Shown here: one piece after another, positions 29,501 through 36,995 of the stretch
Layout: each line of letters begins with the position of its first letter
Position numbering within the stretch: position 1 is the first letter of the stretch
From: an uncultured Planctomycetaceae bacterium
Lineage (GTDB): Bacteria; Planctomycetota; Planctomycetia; Planctomycetales; Planctomycetaceae
Length of the DNA stretch: 37,759 nt
NCBI GenBank assembly: GCA_913031625.1
Contig: CAJWGB010000022.1
Location: forward strand, 1 to 37,759
Direction: 5' to 3'
Made by a program: the position numbers and the translations under genes
Notes under the pieces: generated by a model
What the model was told of the DNA's origin: nothing
What the model saw: the letters and a program-made list of their open reading frames with translations, nothing else
Database searches by the model: none

Positions 29501-32500
29501 TGATTCTGTTGGGAAATGGGCTGTCAGATGCTCCATTCTGCTGATCAAGCCGGTAGACGATGTTCTCATCATACTCATTGAATTCGAGACTGTTCGCTGG
29601 CGTGTTACGAACTCGGCGATCACCAACAGCAAACAGGTTGTTTCCAAAGAACGTCATTGCGTTGTAATCAATGACGCCATCCGGAACGAGAGTCACTGTG
29701 TCATCGAACGGATTTCTCCGCAGGGGATTGCCCACTAGCGCCTCATTGAACACATTGATCCCGTCATCACCCAGGTTGGTGACGGCGGCAGTCCCTGTGT
29801 CGATCTGCAGGAAGTTACCGGTGTTGGTTGAACTCCAGTCGTTCGTGTCATTCTCCGATGTCAGAGTGAACAGTGCTCCGTCACGCCGCATCGCAATGTC
29901 ATTGGTCTCTTCGCCAAAGGCACCAATGATATAGTTGTTAGTGGTATGCCCGGTGAATGGATTTACCATCCTCAGCTGAGTTTCATTGCTGCCCGTATCC
30001 TGGCTGACGAACAGCACAATGTCGGCAAGGCTGTATGGAATCTCCTGGTCGTCAACATTATCGAACAGAATGAATTGCGCCGAATTAGCAGGATCTCGCT
30101 CAGTGCCATCCAGTCTGTCCTCCACAATCAGGAGTGAGCCGGGATTCGGCTCCAGTCTGGTCAGCGGGCTGTTGGGAGCCTCAAGGAAAAACTGATCCAG
30201 GGTTGCCGGGACACTGATGGCATTATGAACGGCCAGCGTATATCCCGCTGCGGCGGGCAACTCGACCTGACCGATAAACGGATCAAATTCTCCCACAGAT
30301 CCCCGAGAGAGATCATCCACGTCCCCGCCGATCTCCAGGGGACCCGGGCGGTCTTCCGCAATGTTGGCACTGCGACCAATCAGGATCAGTTCGCCGTCAG
30401 GGTTATAGATTGAAAGTGACGTGTCAGGTCGGGCCAGACCATCCGCATAATCCAGATCAAAGACAACAGCCACAGGCGCTCCGTCTCCTGGCTGCTGAGT
30501 AGACTCATATTCAACGTCAAAACTCAGAAAATGTACGTCCGTGTCCCCTGAAAGCGTGCCGGACAGGGAAAGTGCGGCGCGGTCCGATGCCAGCAGGTTT
30601 CCAAGATCAGAGCCGGGCCGCCTGGACTCACCCAGCAGCGGACTGTGAATTGGCTGACCCTCAATTGTAATACCCGTGGCCGCGTGTCGAATGTCCGCGT
30701 ACTGCACGGTCGTCCCGGCATGCTCATCAGTTTCCTGCATCCTGATCTGCAACTGGTAGCGGCCGGTCGTCTTTCCGTCATGCAGTTTGGCAGGATTTTG
30801 AAGATCCCCGCGAGGATCGGAAGACTGTGAATCAATATTGTTACTGCGAACCCGCACAAAATAGTCACCGCGAACTCCAGTGGTCCCCGGAAGAATCAGT
30901 CGCAGTCCCGGGTCACGCGGGTTCACGGTGAATGTGTCGTCACTCAGGTACCGGGAATGGTCCAGTGGAAACGCCTGGGTACCACCATTTGCATCGTAGA
31001 CCGGCCAGGCACCAATTTCTTCGTAGTGAGTGCTGTCCGAAAGTGCCAGCACCTGTTTATTGGCGTCAAGCACCTCAATGATAGGATCCAGGCGCTGGCT
31101 GGTGCGGTCAACATCCAGCCAAACGTGAGTGCCGGCGACTCCGCTGAAGCTGTAGACGTCCACATCATCCGGACTGTCAATCGTGCCGTGCACCTCAAAT
31201 CCGAGTCTGAGTGTCTCATCACCAGACTTCTCGTCTGCAGCCAGAACGCCAATTACTTCCGGGAACAGCGTTTCATTGGTGCTGGGCGCTAATGCATTAG
31301 AGATTTCACGTTCAAGATAAACCTCGACGTTTCGATCGTGCGCGTACTCTTCAATCGAAATGCCCGCCCAACTTCCTGCCGTCGGAGCTGTTGTCCCGTT
31401 GCTTTCCGTGTCCGTCAGCGGAAATCCATCCGGCCCAAATCCAGCTCCCACAGAGTCGTCGTCAATTGATGTAATCACCACCGGCCGGCCGGGCTGACCA
31501 ATAATGTGCAGCATCCCGCCAATGCGGTCGATCATATCCAGCGGATCACCGGACGCCGAGAATCCGGAGTTTGCACCGTCAACCTTAACGACAAGACTTT
31601 CGAGCGGGTTGCTTTCCAGGCGCAGTCCTCCAAACGTATGCAGGTTTGGCACATAGACTTCGTTGCGCAGTACGTGGACAATATCCGTGTCGTCCCAGAC
31701 GACCTGGGTGTTAACAACCTCACCGCGAATCTCCATCCCGTTAACGTCGTTGTTTTCATAGAGATTGCCGCGGACCAGTGGTCCCTGGTTGTCAATAAAT
31801 CCAGTCTCCTGATCAGCCAGCCCCGTCGATCGGCCCGGGTCTGTCACAATGTCTGCATTCAGGGCGTTGGAATTGATATTTGCGACGGGACCCTCATTGT
31901 TCCGGAATACATTGTCCAGGATGACTGGCTGAGAAGACCGAACAAAAATCGTCCCTTCATCGTGCGTCAGCAGTCCAAAGCGATTGGGTGGAGCCGTGCC
32001 ACCCAGACCATCAGCATTCTCGCTGAATTCAGTGTTTGCGATTCGTGCAGTGGCCTGATGGATTTCAATGGGATTGAAGGCTGCAAAGTCACCTTCCAGA
32101 GGCGTCACACCTCCCGCGTTATGAATCAGCGCATTATCAAGGCTGATCGAACCAGTGTGTCCCACATAGATTCCGCCCCAGTCTCCCGGCGCATTCTGCA
32201 GGCCCGCACCGTCGTCATTCGTATCAAATGTACCGCCTGCTCCGTACTCATCGTTGCGGCGTGACGTGAAGACAACTTCCTGTCCTTTCTGCCCTTCCGC
32301 AATAATAGTCGCACCGAACCCAGCTCGAATATGCGACCCTTCGAGCTTCACGATGATACCGGGGTCAATGGCCAGTCGGGCATGCAGCCGTCCTCGATCC
32401 CGTGGATCGGTCATCGTCATCCGATCCAGCTCCCGTTCAAATGTTTCTCCCTCGTCCAGCCATGTGGTAGCTGAGGCGTCCAAAGCCGCTGCCAGCTCGG

Positions 32501-35500
32501 GCACTCCTCCGTCTGTCACCCTGTAAATGTGCCGACCGGTATAACCATCGATAGTTACGGGCAGCTGCTGAAGCTCGATGCCGCCGGTAGACGACAGAGT
32601 AATCGCTGGCACTTCAGCCGACGCCGGACTCTCAAAGCCCTGGTCATCCACAAAGACAACGTGGTATGAGTAGCTGCGTCCACCCGGAAGGTTCCCCGTA
32701 GTGGATACCTGCGAGAAAGTGATTGCGACATCAGGAGCCACCGTTTCGCGGACTGAGCCCCCTGGAGAACCGGCCAGCACCAGATTCTGAGCCACAACAT
32801 GAACGATGTCCCGGTCATCAAATCGACCAGGTACGGTCATTTCCAGAGTTTCGCCGCCTGCAGGAGTGGTAACCCGGATGAACAGGCCGTTTGTCGAGTT
32901 TTCAGTCAGCGTATTGAAATAGATATCCGGACCGACTCGCTTGTAGTCCGACGTAAACGGTGCACGGCCCTCCTGAAATCGCGGCGAATGGAACGTGAGC
33001 TCCTCAAAGCTGTCCGGATCAGCTGAAATCGCCGAGTCCTCATTCAGCGAGATGTTGTTATGGGCAATTGTTGGCTGCGATTCCGCAATGTGAATTGGAT
33101 TAACCGTCTGCAGGACTGAATCCACAATGACATTACCACCTCCGTAGTGGATGTCCGCATGTGCCACATAGTTGAGGAAGATACCTTCGTTCTCAAAGCT
33201 GAAATTGTTCTGATCGCCGTCGACGTGATTGCGGAAGACAAGGCCACCCCAGTTACCAGCTGAAGGTGCGGTTGGTGTGTTGGTCGTGTCCGTTCCGACA
33301 GTTTCGTCGAGCCACGAAGTAAACAGAACGCGATTGTTCGGAGTACCCAAAACCTGAAGTGCACTGCCGCTGCGATTCAGGCTGGTCGAGGAGCTTCCGG
33401 CCCCGATCCGAGATCGATGCAGCTTGAAGAGCGCCCCGCCATCAATCATCAGCGTAACACCCTGAGGAACTTCAACCTCGCGTCCGTCTTCGAGAGCTGC
33501 ATTTGTGAGACTGGTTCCGACCTGATACGGCAGGTTGTCTTCCCGGGTCAGGACATCTTCATCCAGACCGCCGTTGCCGACGACTCGGACAATATCTCCT
33601 TCGGTGGCAGTGCTGATCGCCTGGGGAATTGTGCCAAACGGCGCCGCCAGAGTACCGTCTTCAGCAGCATTGCGGACAACACTGCCAGCAGAATGGGAGA
33701 CCTGTGTGGTCCCATTCATCCCACGAGTAACACCGACGAGGATATTTGAAAGATCACTGTCATCAATCGACGTGATTTGCAGCTCTTCACTGCCAATGAC
33801 AATGTCATCGCCCACTTCAAATGTGGTGACATGGTCAAACACCAGCGTGGTCTGGCTGGCCGTTGTCGGAAACGGCAGGTGTGCAATCGCAGCCTTGTCA
33901 ACGAAAATGTTGTCGGCAACAGCGGCTGCGGAGAACCAGAAATTGTAGACGCCTCCGGCTTCTCCGTCGTTGTCTCCATCAAACTCCATTCCCGTCGTGT
34001 CGACGATCGTATTGTCCACATCAGGGCGAAAGTTCACCCGCAGGTCGAACGCACCACTGGACGTGCCTCCGAATCCGGTGTCCCTGATTGTGGGGTCGTA
34101 GGCGTCATTGCCGGTAGACGACACTCCGATGTAGTAGTCGTATCCCGGCGTCAGGTACAACTCAAGGTACGAATCTTCACCGAAGTAGTCATCGTTCTGG
34201 CTGATGAGTTCAAGATCACCACCTGTCTGATTTTTGCGGAACAAACGGAGCACGGAATCAAGCCTGCTGGCATCAGACTGCCGCTCAGCCACAATCTCTG
34301 CAGAGAACAATCCGGCATCCGTCACTGTGAAATTCCAGAGGTCAATGTCGTTAGACGCCGGCCGATACAGGTGGCGGCCGTGAACAACATCGTGATCACC
34401 GGGGTACGTGTCTTCCGTCACGACGTTTCGACCTGCAGTCACTGCAGGTTCTGAGCCCATATGAGTTCCGAGCGGCAGCTCGTAAGTGTGACCAATTCCC
34501 AGCAGGTGACCGATTTCGTGCAATGCCGTCTCAAACCATGACTGCAGTCCACCAGCAGCAGGGCCGAGCTCATCGTGCCAGGTATCGCCCATATCCATGA
34601 TGGCCAGACCATTCGGGGCTCCGACATTGGCAAGGCCAAGTACCTCACCGGGGCCGATGTCAATCTCGGGGTCCAGGGCACGCATGTCGCCGGTAACAAT
34701 GGTGTATCCCTGGTCGGGAGTTTCAATGAAGTCGACGCCAAGGAGATTTGAGTACAACTCAAAAATCTCGCGAGCCCGCTCTTTCTGGTTCTCTGTGATC
34801 AGGTTGTGCAGATCGTTTCCGGCAGGGTCCTGACCGTAAACATCCTGAAAATTGTAGAATCGAATATCAGCTTCTTCACTCGCATCGGGCCCACTACCAA
34901 GATGGCCTTCAACCTCGGCCGGGATTTCTCGATGCCCGGGTTCATCGTCCGCTCCTGGATAGTCAAATGGGTTCGGAAGAGCACTGGCTCTAATTTCACC
35001 CTGAAGGATAATGTTGTTGTTTGCAGCTTGGCTGACATCTCCGAGTAGAATTGCGTCACGCACACTCGAGCCAGCATCTGGACCCAAAGGCGTTACAGAC
35101 GGCGGATCGGCAAGGTTTTGGTCTTCATCAGTTCCAATGCGCAGTCGATAACGACCAGCACCGAAATCAGAAATATCCGAGGCAAACGTCAGGACAGCCG
35201 TATTGGCTGCAGCGTCGTAAGCCACTGTATCCGGATTGAAAACGTCATCGTCGAGATTGCTGACCGTGTCGTTAGTAAAAATCAGTTGATAGAAACTCGT
35301 GTTTTCAGCGGATGCCTGGTCCAGTTCATCGTTATTAAAGTACACAACAATCTGATCTCTCGCCTGAGACAGACTGCCGTCAGCATTGCGAGTGACCGGC
35401 TGTGGATCAACAGCCAAAATGCGGGCACCAAGGTCCAGAGAGAAATTGAAGACGGTGTCATTCTGGCCAAGGTTCAGAATCTCTCCGTCCGCGTTCGTAA

Positions 35501-36302
35501 TCGGCGCTGCACTCGTCCCATCGAGGATAATCTGATAGTCATCATCGACCAGATTTTCAGCGAACCGAATCACAATCTCTTCAGACGTATCACCGCGTCC
35601 AAGGAAGCCAACATTGACTGGCTCAAACGATGAAAAATCACCGTCGCCACCCGCTCGCCTCACCTGCACGGTACTGGCGTTAATCGTGCTGAAATCCAGA
35701 TCCTGACCGGGGTTGAACTGAAGTGTCAGTTCATTCGGCGGAATAGAGCGCGTATCACCATCCGTGATGAAATCGCCCACATCAGGCCGAACGGCAATCA
35801 GAGATGGCGCTGGGTGCTGAATTGAAAAGGTGAACTCGTCGTTCACACCCGCGTTAAACTGTTCACCATCTGTATTCGCCAGTGTTCCGGGAATCGTGAT
35901 CCGATAGAGGTCAGGTGGCAACTGCTGCCCAACCTGCAACAAAACCTCATTGGTACCGCCAGGACCAATCAAAGTAAGGGGAACGGTGATGTCCGTGCCG
36001 TCAAATGCGCCGTCCCCACCCGCACGTTCCAGTACGAAGCCGTTGACCGTGTTGTTGTCGATGTCCGGTGTGGAACTGAAGTTGAGAGCGAACTCACTCG
36101 GTGAGTGCGTCAGCTCCTCGTCTTCAACAATCGTCTGCCCGGCATCGTCCTCAACCTCAACCAGCTGAGGGGCTGCCAGGAGGTGGCGACTTTCAAGATG
36201 CTCCAAAGTTCGGGAAGCCTGTTCCGGGATACGACGACTGGTTCGGCGAGCGTAAGGACGAAGACGACTGCGGAAGGACTGAAGCCAGGTGGAAATCAGC
36301 AT
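20571..36302 (-). CDS. Giant modular surface protein with zincin metalloprotease motif (5243 residues)
   Basis: One uninterrupted frame; the ATG at 36302 has AGGAA five bases upstream. The basic N-terminus carries a LEPR-XLL-like motif, LEHLESRHLLAA (33-44), typical of planctomycete surface proteins. Approximate order by residue: SbsA-type Ig-like repeats 45-400; metzincin-like region about 480-650 with HEIGHLLGIGH (His595, Glu596, His599, His605); PPC-like domain 651-760; beta-helix modules about 885-1700, with three related VxFTS...WGGI units near 993, 1344 and 1608; another PPC-like part; propeller-like stretch about 2090-2440; second beta-helix about 3195-3390; Ig-like 3452-3578; cadherin/tandem-95-like 3586-3985; PKD-like 3985-4085; GEVED domain 4088-4258; nine FN3-like repeats to about 5120. 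The end has a short hydrophobic segment (GWLAGMALLAPSIF) followed by RRRRNRK, a probable sorting tail. I find no cysteine. Function inferred: cell-surface or secreted adhesin/protease. Confidence 0.9.
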   Translation of the reverse strand: MLISTWLQSFRSRLRPYARRTSRRIPEQASRTLEHLESRHLLAAPQLVEVEDDAGQTIVEDEELTHSPSEFALNFSSTPDIDNNTVNGFVLERAGGDGAFDGTDITVPLTLIGPGGTNEVLLQVGQQLPPDLYRITIPGTLANTDGEQFNAGVNDEFTFSIQHPAPSLIAVRPDVGDFITDGDTRSIPPNELTLQFNPGQDLDFSTINASTVQVRRAGGDGDFSSFEPVNVGFLGRGDTSEEIVIRFAENLVDDDYQIILDGTSAAPITNADGEILNLGQNDTVFNFSLDLGARILAVDPQPVTRNADGSLSQARDQIVVYFNNDELDQASAENTSFYQLIFTNDTVSNLDDDVFNPDTVAYDAAANTAVLTFASDISDFGAGRYRLRIGTDEDQNLADPPSVTPLGPDAGSSVRDAILLGDVSQAANNNIILQGEIRASALPNPFDYPGADDEPGHREIPAEVEGHLGSGPDASEEADIRFYNFQDVYGQDPAGNDLHNLITENQKERAREIFELYSNLLGVDFIETPDQGYTIVTGDMRALDPEIDIGPGEVLGLANVGAPNGLAIMDMGDTWHDELGPAAGGLQSWFETALHEIGHLLGIGHTYELPLGTHMGSEPAVTAGRNVVTEDTYPGDHDVVHGRHLYRPASNDIDLWNFTVTDAGLFSAEIVAERQSDASRLDSVLRLFRKNQTGGDLELISQNDDYFGEDSYLELYLTPGYDYYIGVSSTGNDAYDPTIRDTGFGGTSSGAFDLRVNFRPDVDNTIVDTTGMEFDGDNDGEAGGVYNFWFSAAAVADNIFVDKAAIAHLPFPTTASQTTLVFDHVTTFEVGDDIVIGSEELQITSIDDSDLSNILVGVTRGMNGTTQVSHSAGSVVRNAAEDGTLAAPFGTIPQAISTATEGDIVRVVGNGGLDEDVLTREDNLPYQVGTSLTNAALEDGREVEVPQGVTLMIDGGALFKLHRSRIGAGSSSTSLNRSGSALQVLGTPNNRVLFTSWLDETVGTDTTNTPTAPSAGNWGGLVFRNHVDGDQNNFSFENEGIFLNYVAHADIHYGGGNVIVDSVLQTVNPIHIAESQPTIAHNNISLNEDSAISADPDSFEELTFHSPRFQEGRAPFTSDYKRVGPDIYFNTLTENSTNGLFIRVTTPAGGETLEMTVPGRFDDRDIVHVVAQNLVLAGSPGGSVRETVAPDVAITFSQVSTTGNLPGGRSYSYHVVFVDDQGFESPASAEVPAITLSSTGGIELQQLPVTIDGYTGRHIYRVTDGGVPELAAALDASATTWLDEGETFERELDRMTMTDPRDRGRLHARLAIDPGIIVKLEGSHIRAGFGATIIAEGQKGQEVVFTSRRNDEYGAGGTFDTNDDGAGLQNAPGDWGGIYVGHTGSISLDNALIHNAGGVTPLEGDFAAFNPIEIHQATARIANTEFSENADGLGGTAPPNRFGLLTHDEGTIFVRSSQPVILDNVFRNNEGPVANINSNALNADIVTDPGRSTGLADQETGFIDNQGPLVRGNLYENNDVNGMEIRGEVVNTQVVWDDTDIVHVLRNEVYVPNLHTFGGLRLESNPLESLVVKVDGANSGFSASGDPLDMIDRIGGMLHIIGQPGRPVVITSIDDDSVGAGFGPDGFPLTDTESNGTTAPTAGSWAGISIEEYAHDRNVEVYLEREISNALAPSTNETLFPEVIGVLAADEKSGDETLRLGFEVHGTIDSPDDVDVYSFSGVAGTHVWLDVDRTSQRLDPIIEVLDANKQVLALSDSTHYEEIGAWPVYDANGGTQAFPLDHSRYLSDDTFTVNPRDPGLRLILPGTTGVRGDYFVRVRSNNIDSQSSDPRGDLQNPAKLHDGKTTGRYQLQIRMQETDEHAGTTVQYADIRHAATGITIEGQPIHSPLLGESRRPGSDLGNLLASDRAALSLSGTLSGDTDVHFLSFDVEYESTQQPGDGAPVAVVFDLDYADGLARPDTSLSIYNPDGELILIGRSANIAEDRPGPLEIGGDVDDLSRGSVGEFDPFIGQVELPAAAGYTLAVHNAISVPATLDQFFLEAPNSPLTRLEPNPGSLLIVEDRLDGTERDPANSAQFILFDNVDDQEIPYSLADIVLFVSQDTGSNETQLRMVNPFTGHTTNNYIIGAFGEETNDIAMRRDGALFTLTSENDTNDWSSTNTGNFLQIDTGTAAVTNLGDDGINVFNEALVGNPLRRNPFDDTVTLVPDGVIDYNAMTFFGNNLFAVGDRRVRNTPANSLEFNEYDENIVYRLDQQNGASDSPFPNRINDAQAYQGAGTQQVEFAQIVTEERATGIGIITGLAESGGGLWAVDHFGNLYQVLPGNLSVLVGNVGDVDGLGDLVGLDIEFAGLAAAPSTVEDARYDDLLFGISTDGMLHAFNTDGELQPVFADNATSVDVGVNSVTGLAFSTLERNLWTTTTHRGQDDGHGIDPIYDNPERNVEGGTSLYFGNTVGAVGAGNLNNLDDTVLRDYNFPGGAHGTVISNPFSLEGYSPEDRPHLYFNYFAATEDTADTFHDALRISIGQDSNWVQIASNAVDDGEVDGGDPIHDNRGIWRQARIDLSDFVTLDNLQLRFDFSTGGTLDLATAANGGIELFSVPAADITDGDVDDFVEIDGVIFEFDIGRHITTPTGGSAIGQQFKAWGTTFTYTSPGAIEPEDIEINAGDSAPQAAERIAAHLRNYDDPDFGPESAVADGDTVLYFQNLTLTEDGDSHEASITKNSPTAFTVNWGPLAFGDTFVIHDTAMGNDHVFTYVNAAAGPPSQFEIGIDINGSAQFVANATRDRINVIFGMGSASVNANFDTLINLANGFEFEETINRLDGNAITFSAEKVNLSPATLLKTDKRETPIESGVPGTELSIDPPGTTLVETPFGTQPLDLAVVTGNRVTVHSASVNDITSSSTALVLTGGAGVSPGNVPVVIEGDFNAAQVADVLRQAIADVFAAPVDGNIASTDFIKGTDTVLRLYDHRIDQSGPLGLADGTPQDNAVPYGAAASRNNAHEGIYLDDFMIGFAERGEAVTTPTAGTGHEQLGPGGVNVGKYDVEIRRASLLERDLFGNRISIDTNDRVENLAAITLPIHTQSRDRAKIEINDGINTVVFQLLDLTGNTTPDAGAYPVLFDPTLDNQSTAALLRDAINSQIVQGVLRTSAQLSDGQDADFTGGYESTSQTIILDGVVEVTTDFAEAIITYHEGFGDSNHHRDQGQLIIRNNSVTDSANVGILVNAGTRDINDRPTPGAVRNLVEENVRRLATGVVITNNVVAGNPTGIRVEGAGGSPEGVVPYDRIVNNTIVGNGGGTGIQIDRASPTVLNNIVADVGTGVQATNLIGGAAPVLGSMLYRATTATNGIGQGTFPRSLSAADPLFVDQANRNFYPAPGSQAVDSGLASLGDRTQLITVKNPLGLGISPILAPNNDVYGQLRVDDPDAPNTSGQGGNVFIDRGAIDRVDFFGPTALLLDPEDFDPRPDYLLIAREEPVREFVIQLEDEGIGIDDANINADQFVITHNGDTLIEGVDYLWRYNDVNNQVVLISPTEWEKEQRYEITVINQAAVLPGDVDGVRDFAGNLLQANQSDGSVLFNILVSDGVNDAPINTVPDFQQTNEDTTLVFSSSAGNAITVFDADVHLATDPRLNVTISVTVGTLSLSTTNGLDFPTGDTGTQESSITFNGSIADINAALEGLIYQPPAEFFNLLPLEDRTMRATPPVILTIVTDDTGPDGRGQVSAPPNDDPEVDTDTIEIDVIAVNDRPTFDPPTPLNPLNEDAQNVQTYNNFVTNMDPGPNEGAQTLQFEVDTPLVVDGNLAFTQAPAIAPDGMLTFELAPDTNGRARVRFRLKDFNAADPNHVSASSVDHTFDINVTPINDEPFFTLTETPLVLQSDEDYGLVTENNLIATVGVGPAAATDEIATQTATFKLGNLQFTSGNLSFDSIDVSAAGVLTYEAAAHTSGSATFEIWVEDNGPTEHMLDDNTSPSQTITITVNPQPDNPVPVTDPYVIDEGQSLSLDASQSYDPDIGVPGTPGDSLTYSWDLDNDGVFDTDIGDPTDATINVAWSVLQGFGLTAPSVNTITLAVTDVNDGTTVETDTTLTILTVDFGDAPDDYGTLRASNGAAHTIVDGFHLGAAVDAETDGQPGVGDGADEDGIIVGDGADEDGIIIDQFIQGDDTLDVPSFLTVTASAAGKLDVWIDYNDSDEFDTSEHLNSGVSFDLVAGSNTLDFDVPAGAETVDNVWLRARFSSAGSLAPTGRADDGEVEDYVLNITELYDAQAVDPVLPMWPQTSDSTPLVEWVPAAGTPAGANGHYLVEVFDDQAVLVQSYDNHIETSVELEQLAAGTYTIDVTSFNRAGVTRPEAKTTLPPFDVVAMEVLAPIGDIDNGTPVISYSNVNQTQTYQIRVVSTVTNAVVYSVDVPGTSSSHLIANANELPIGNYDVTVRAIEDVTGQPGDWSAPQNFNVVTAPSISAPQGMIATHLPQVGFGPVPGAATYDIQIANLTDDVDPVINVTGHTSLTYDVTTQLPIGDYEVRVRGKSADQFEGDWATSQFRVAVPSVVSNPLGTITINKPTALFSAVNGADHYDLEIVTALGQPVLTANDLTDLEYAIPQPLEVGDYEIRVTAVNEAAATSSTGDVEVTSVAAFTVAPIGELTSPHTGIYNTRPTFDWVSPFGADSAELVLTDSNDLIVFSQAGIVGSSFTIPLGSELEPGVYNARVRFTGNGVTTGSSPVRVFTLGAPPALLGPSEGLGIAPQTQTDSPRPTLQSVQAPFQVTMTFWLASITEGFTKYVVSDQQSSSFTPPSNLPVGEYVWYAKASTVHGEDSQWSKPYYFGVTTPPIAEPQGPSFNSRPTLIWNASRPQSEIDSYETYLIRTDVSPTVVVEHRQGLTGNSYVPSTDLPNGNYAFYVRGANVGVNGETTLTSFSERMDFEVGGRPHIDPIEDSTDSTPTITFSEVEGATRYYLWLAAAGSSSPLVYLTDLTSPFYPVQDPLDSGAYNVWVRAESTTGQLSPWSLAESFEISAAGVPTLNPVDVSTNRPVFSWSLVANVVGYEIHAGRRNQPVPAEVNADVPGTSYQSPVALASGDYRAWVRAIHGDGSRSIWSNFVDFTIAELDQTDNEQGTILTSFDLPGSLLQNDSVSVTLIPAAVVEQNGEEVAAPQQNVSLETPVARVIPETVVEQIDEVTADEVMSDFNHLIQEAESTTLAEPVADSRALEPVDNREDGRGWLAGMALLAPSIFRRRRNRKSDSDEQEQL
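23851..23916 (-). repeat. Perfect 33-bp tandem duplication inside the GEVED domain
   Basis: Bases 23851-23883 and 23884-23916 are identical. The unit is a multiple of three and duplicates 11 residues, VGDGADEDGII, in the acidic loop of the GEVED domain (about residues 4129-4151 of the giant protein). Perfect identity implies a recent event or ongoing slippage. Confidence 0.95.
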
Positions 36303-36482
36303 GTTGGTTCCTGATGCCTGATGTTATTGCCAGACGATTCAACGGATGGATTGTTGGGGTGGCGGTAATGATGATTAAATCAATTACCCGATGCACAATG
36401 GTTTTCGACGAGGTGGCGCAAAAAGACCACAACGGCCGCGGCGGGGTTTAAATGCCATTTCAAACAGGGAGGTTTGCAAGGT

Positions 36483-36514
36483 GTCACGAGTGACGTCTGG
36501 AGAAGTCGTCACTC
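36483..36514. promoter_or_regulatory. GTCAC/GTGAC palindrome cluster upstream of the giant gene
   Basis: GTCAC-GA-GTGAC (36483-36494) overlaps an 8-bp inverted repeat GAGTGACG (36488-36495) / CGTCACTC (36507-36514) with an 11-base spacer. Three related half-sites within 32 bases would suit a dimeric DNA-binding protein. They lie about 180-210 bases before the giant gene start. Confidence 0.35.
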
Positions 36515-36642
36515 TTGCCATCCCGAACAAAACAACATTGGTGGTTTTTTGTTCAGTGGCCGGCGCGTAGCAACCCATAAAGGCGATACGATTCTCCGGC
36601 CTATGACGACCATTACCCTAAATCGAACAACCTAAAGTCTAC

Positions 36643-36672
36643 AAAAAAAGCCCGCTTTATTCGGAATTATCC
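36643..36672 (-). terminator. Weak candidate terminator of the right-edge gene
   Basis: On the minus strand, hairpins CGGA-TAAT-TCCG and AAAG-CGGG-CTTT are followed by a run of T (T7). The stems are short, so termination is uncertain. If it works, it separates the right-edge gene from the giant gene. Confidence 0.3.
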
Positions 36673-36995
36673 GACTTCATACGCCGCTTAGTCGTTCTAA
36701 CCGTTACACGCTGGCCGGCAAAAGACGAACAGCCATTTCAACCGGTCACTCTGATCGCGGAGCGCTGGCCTGAATCCGGTGTCCGCGGCCGCTGTCCACC
36801 ATCCCCTCACGACGCTCAGAAGCGGCAGACAGGGAATATCAGTTGTGCCGTTCATGCGGCCGGCGAATCGCTCGAACGACTGGAAATACCTGCATTTACC
36901 GCACAATGGGACGGCCCATCTGAGCAGTTCTCGGCCGTAAAAGCAGAGTGAAACGGCAGGTTAGTCCGAGCAAACAGGGGTGTTGCTTTTTGGAA

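Larger units (their letters stand above)
36303..36995 (-). other. 693-base non-coding region upstream of the giant gene
   Basis: No credible gene on either strand. Next to the giant gene is its Shine-Dalgarno (AGGAA, 36308-36312 on the minus strand). Further out lie a cluster of GTCAC/GTGAC palindromic elements (36483-36514), an 8-bp inverted repeat GAACAAAA/TTTTGTTC near 36525-36554, and a T-run following small hairpins at 36643-36672. The promoter of the giant gene should be here, but I could not place it. Confidence 0.55.

Noticed and set aside
31506-32264. 252-codon plus-strand open frame opposite the beta-helix modules
   Set aside because: Antisense to well-supported repeats of the giant gene, with no start signal or known family.
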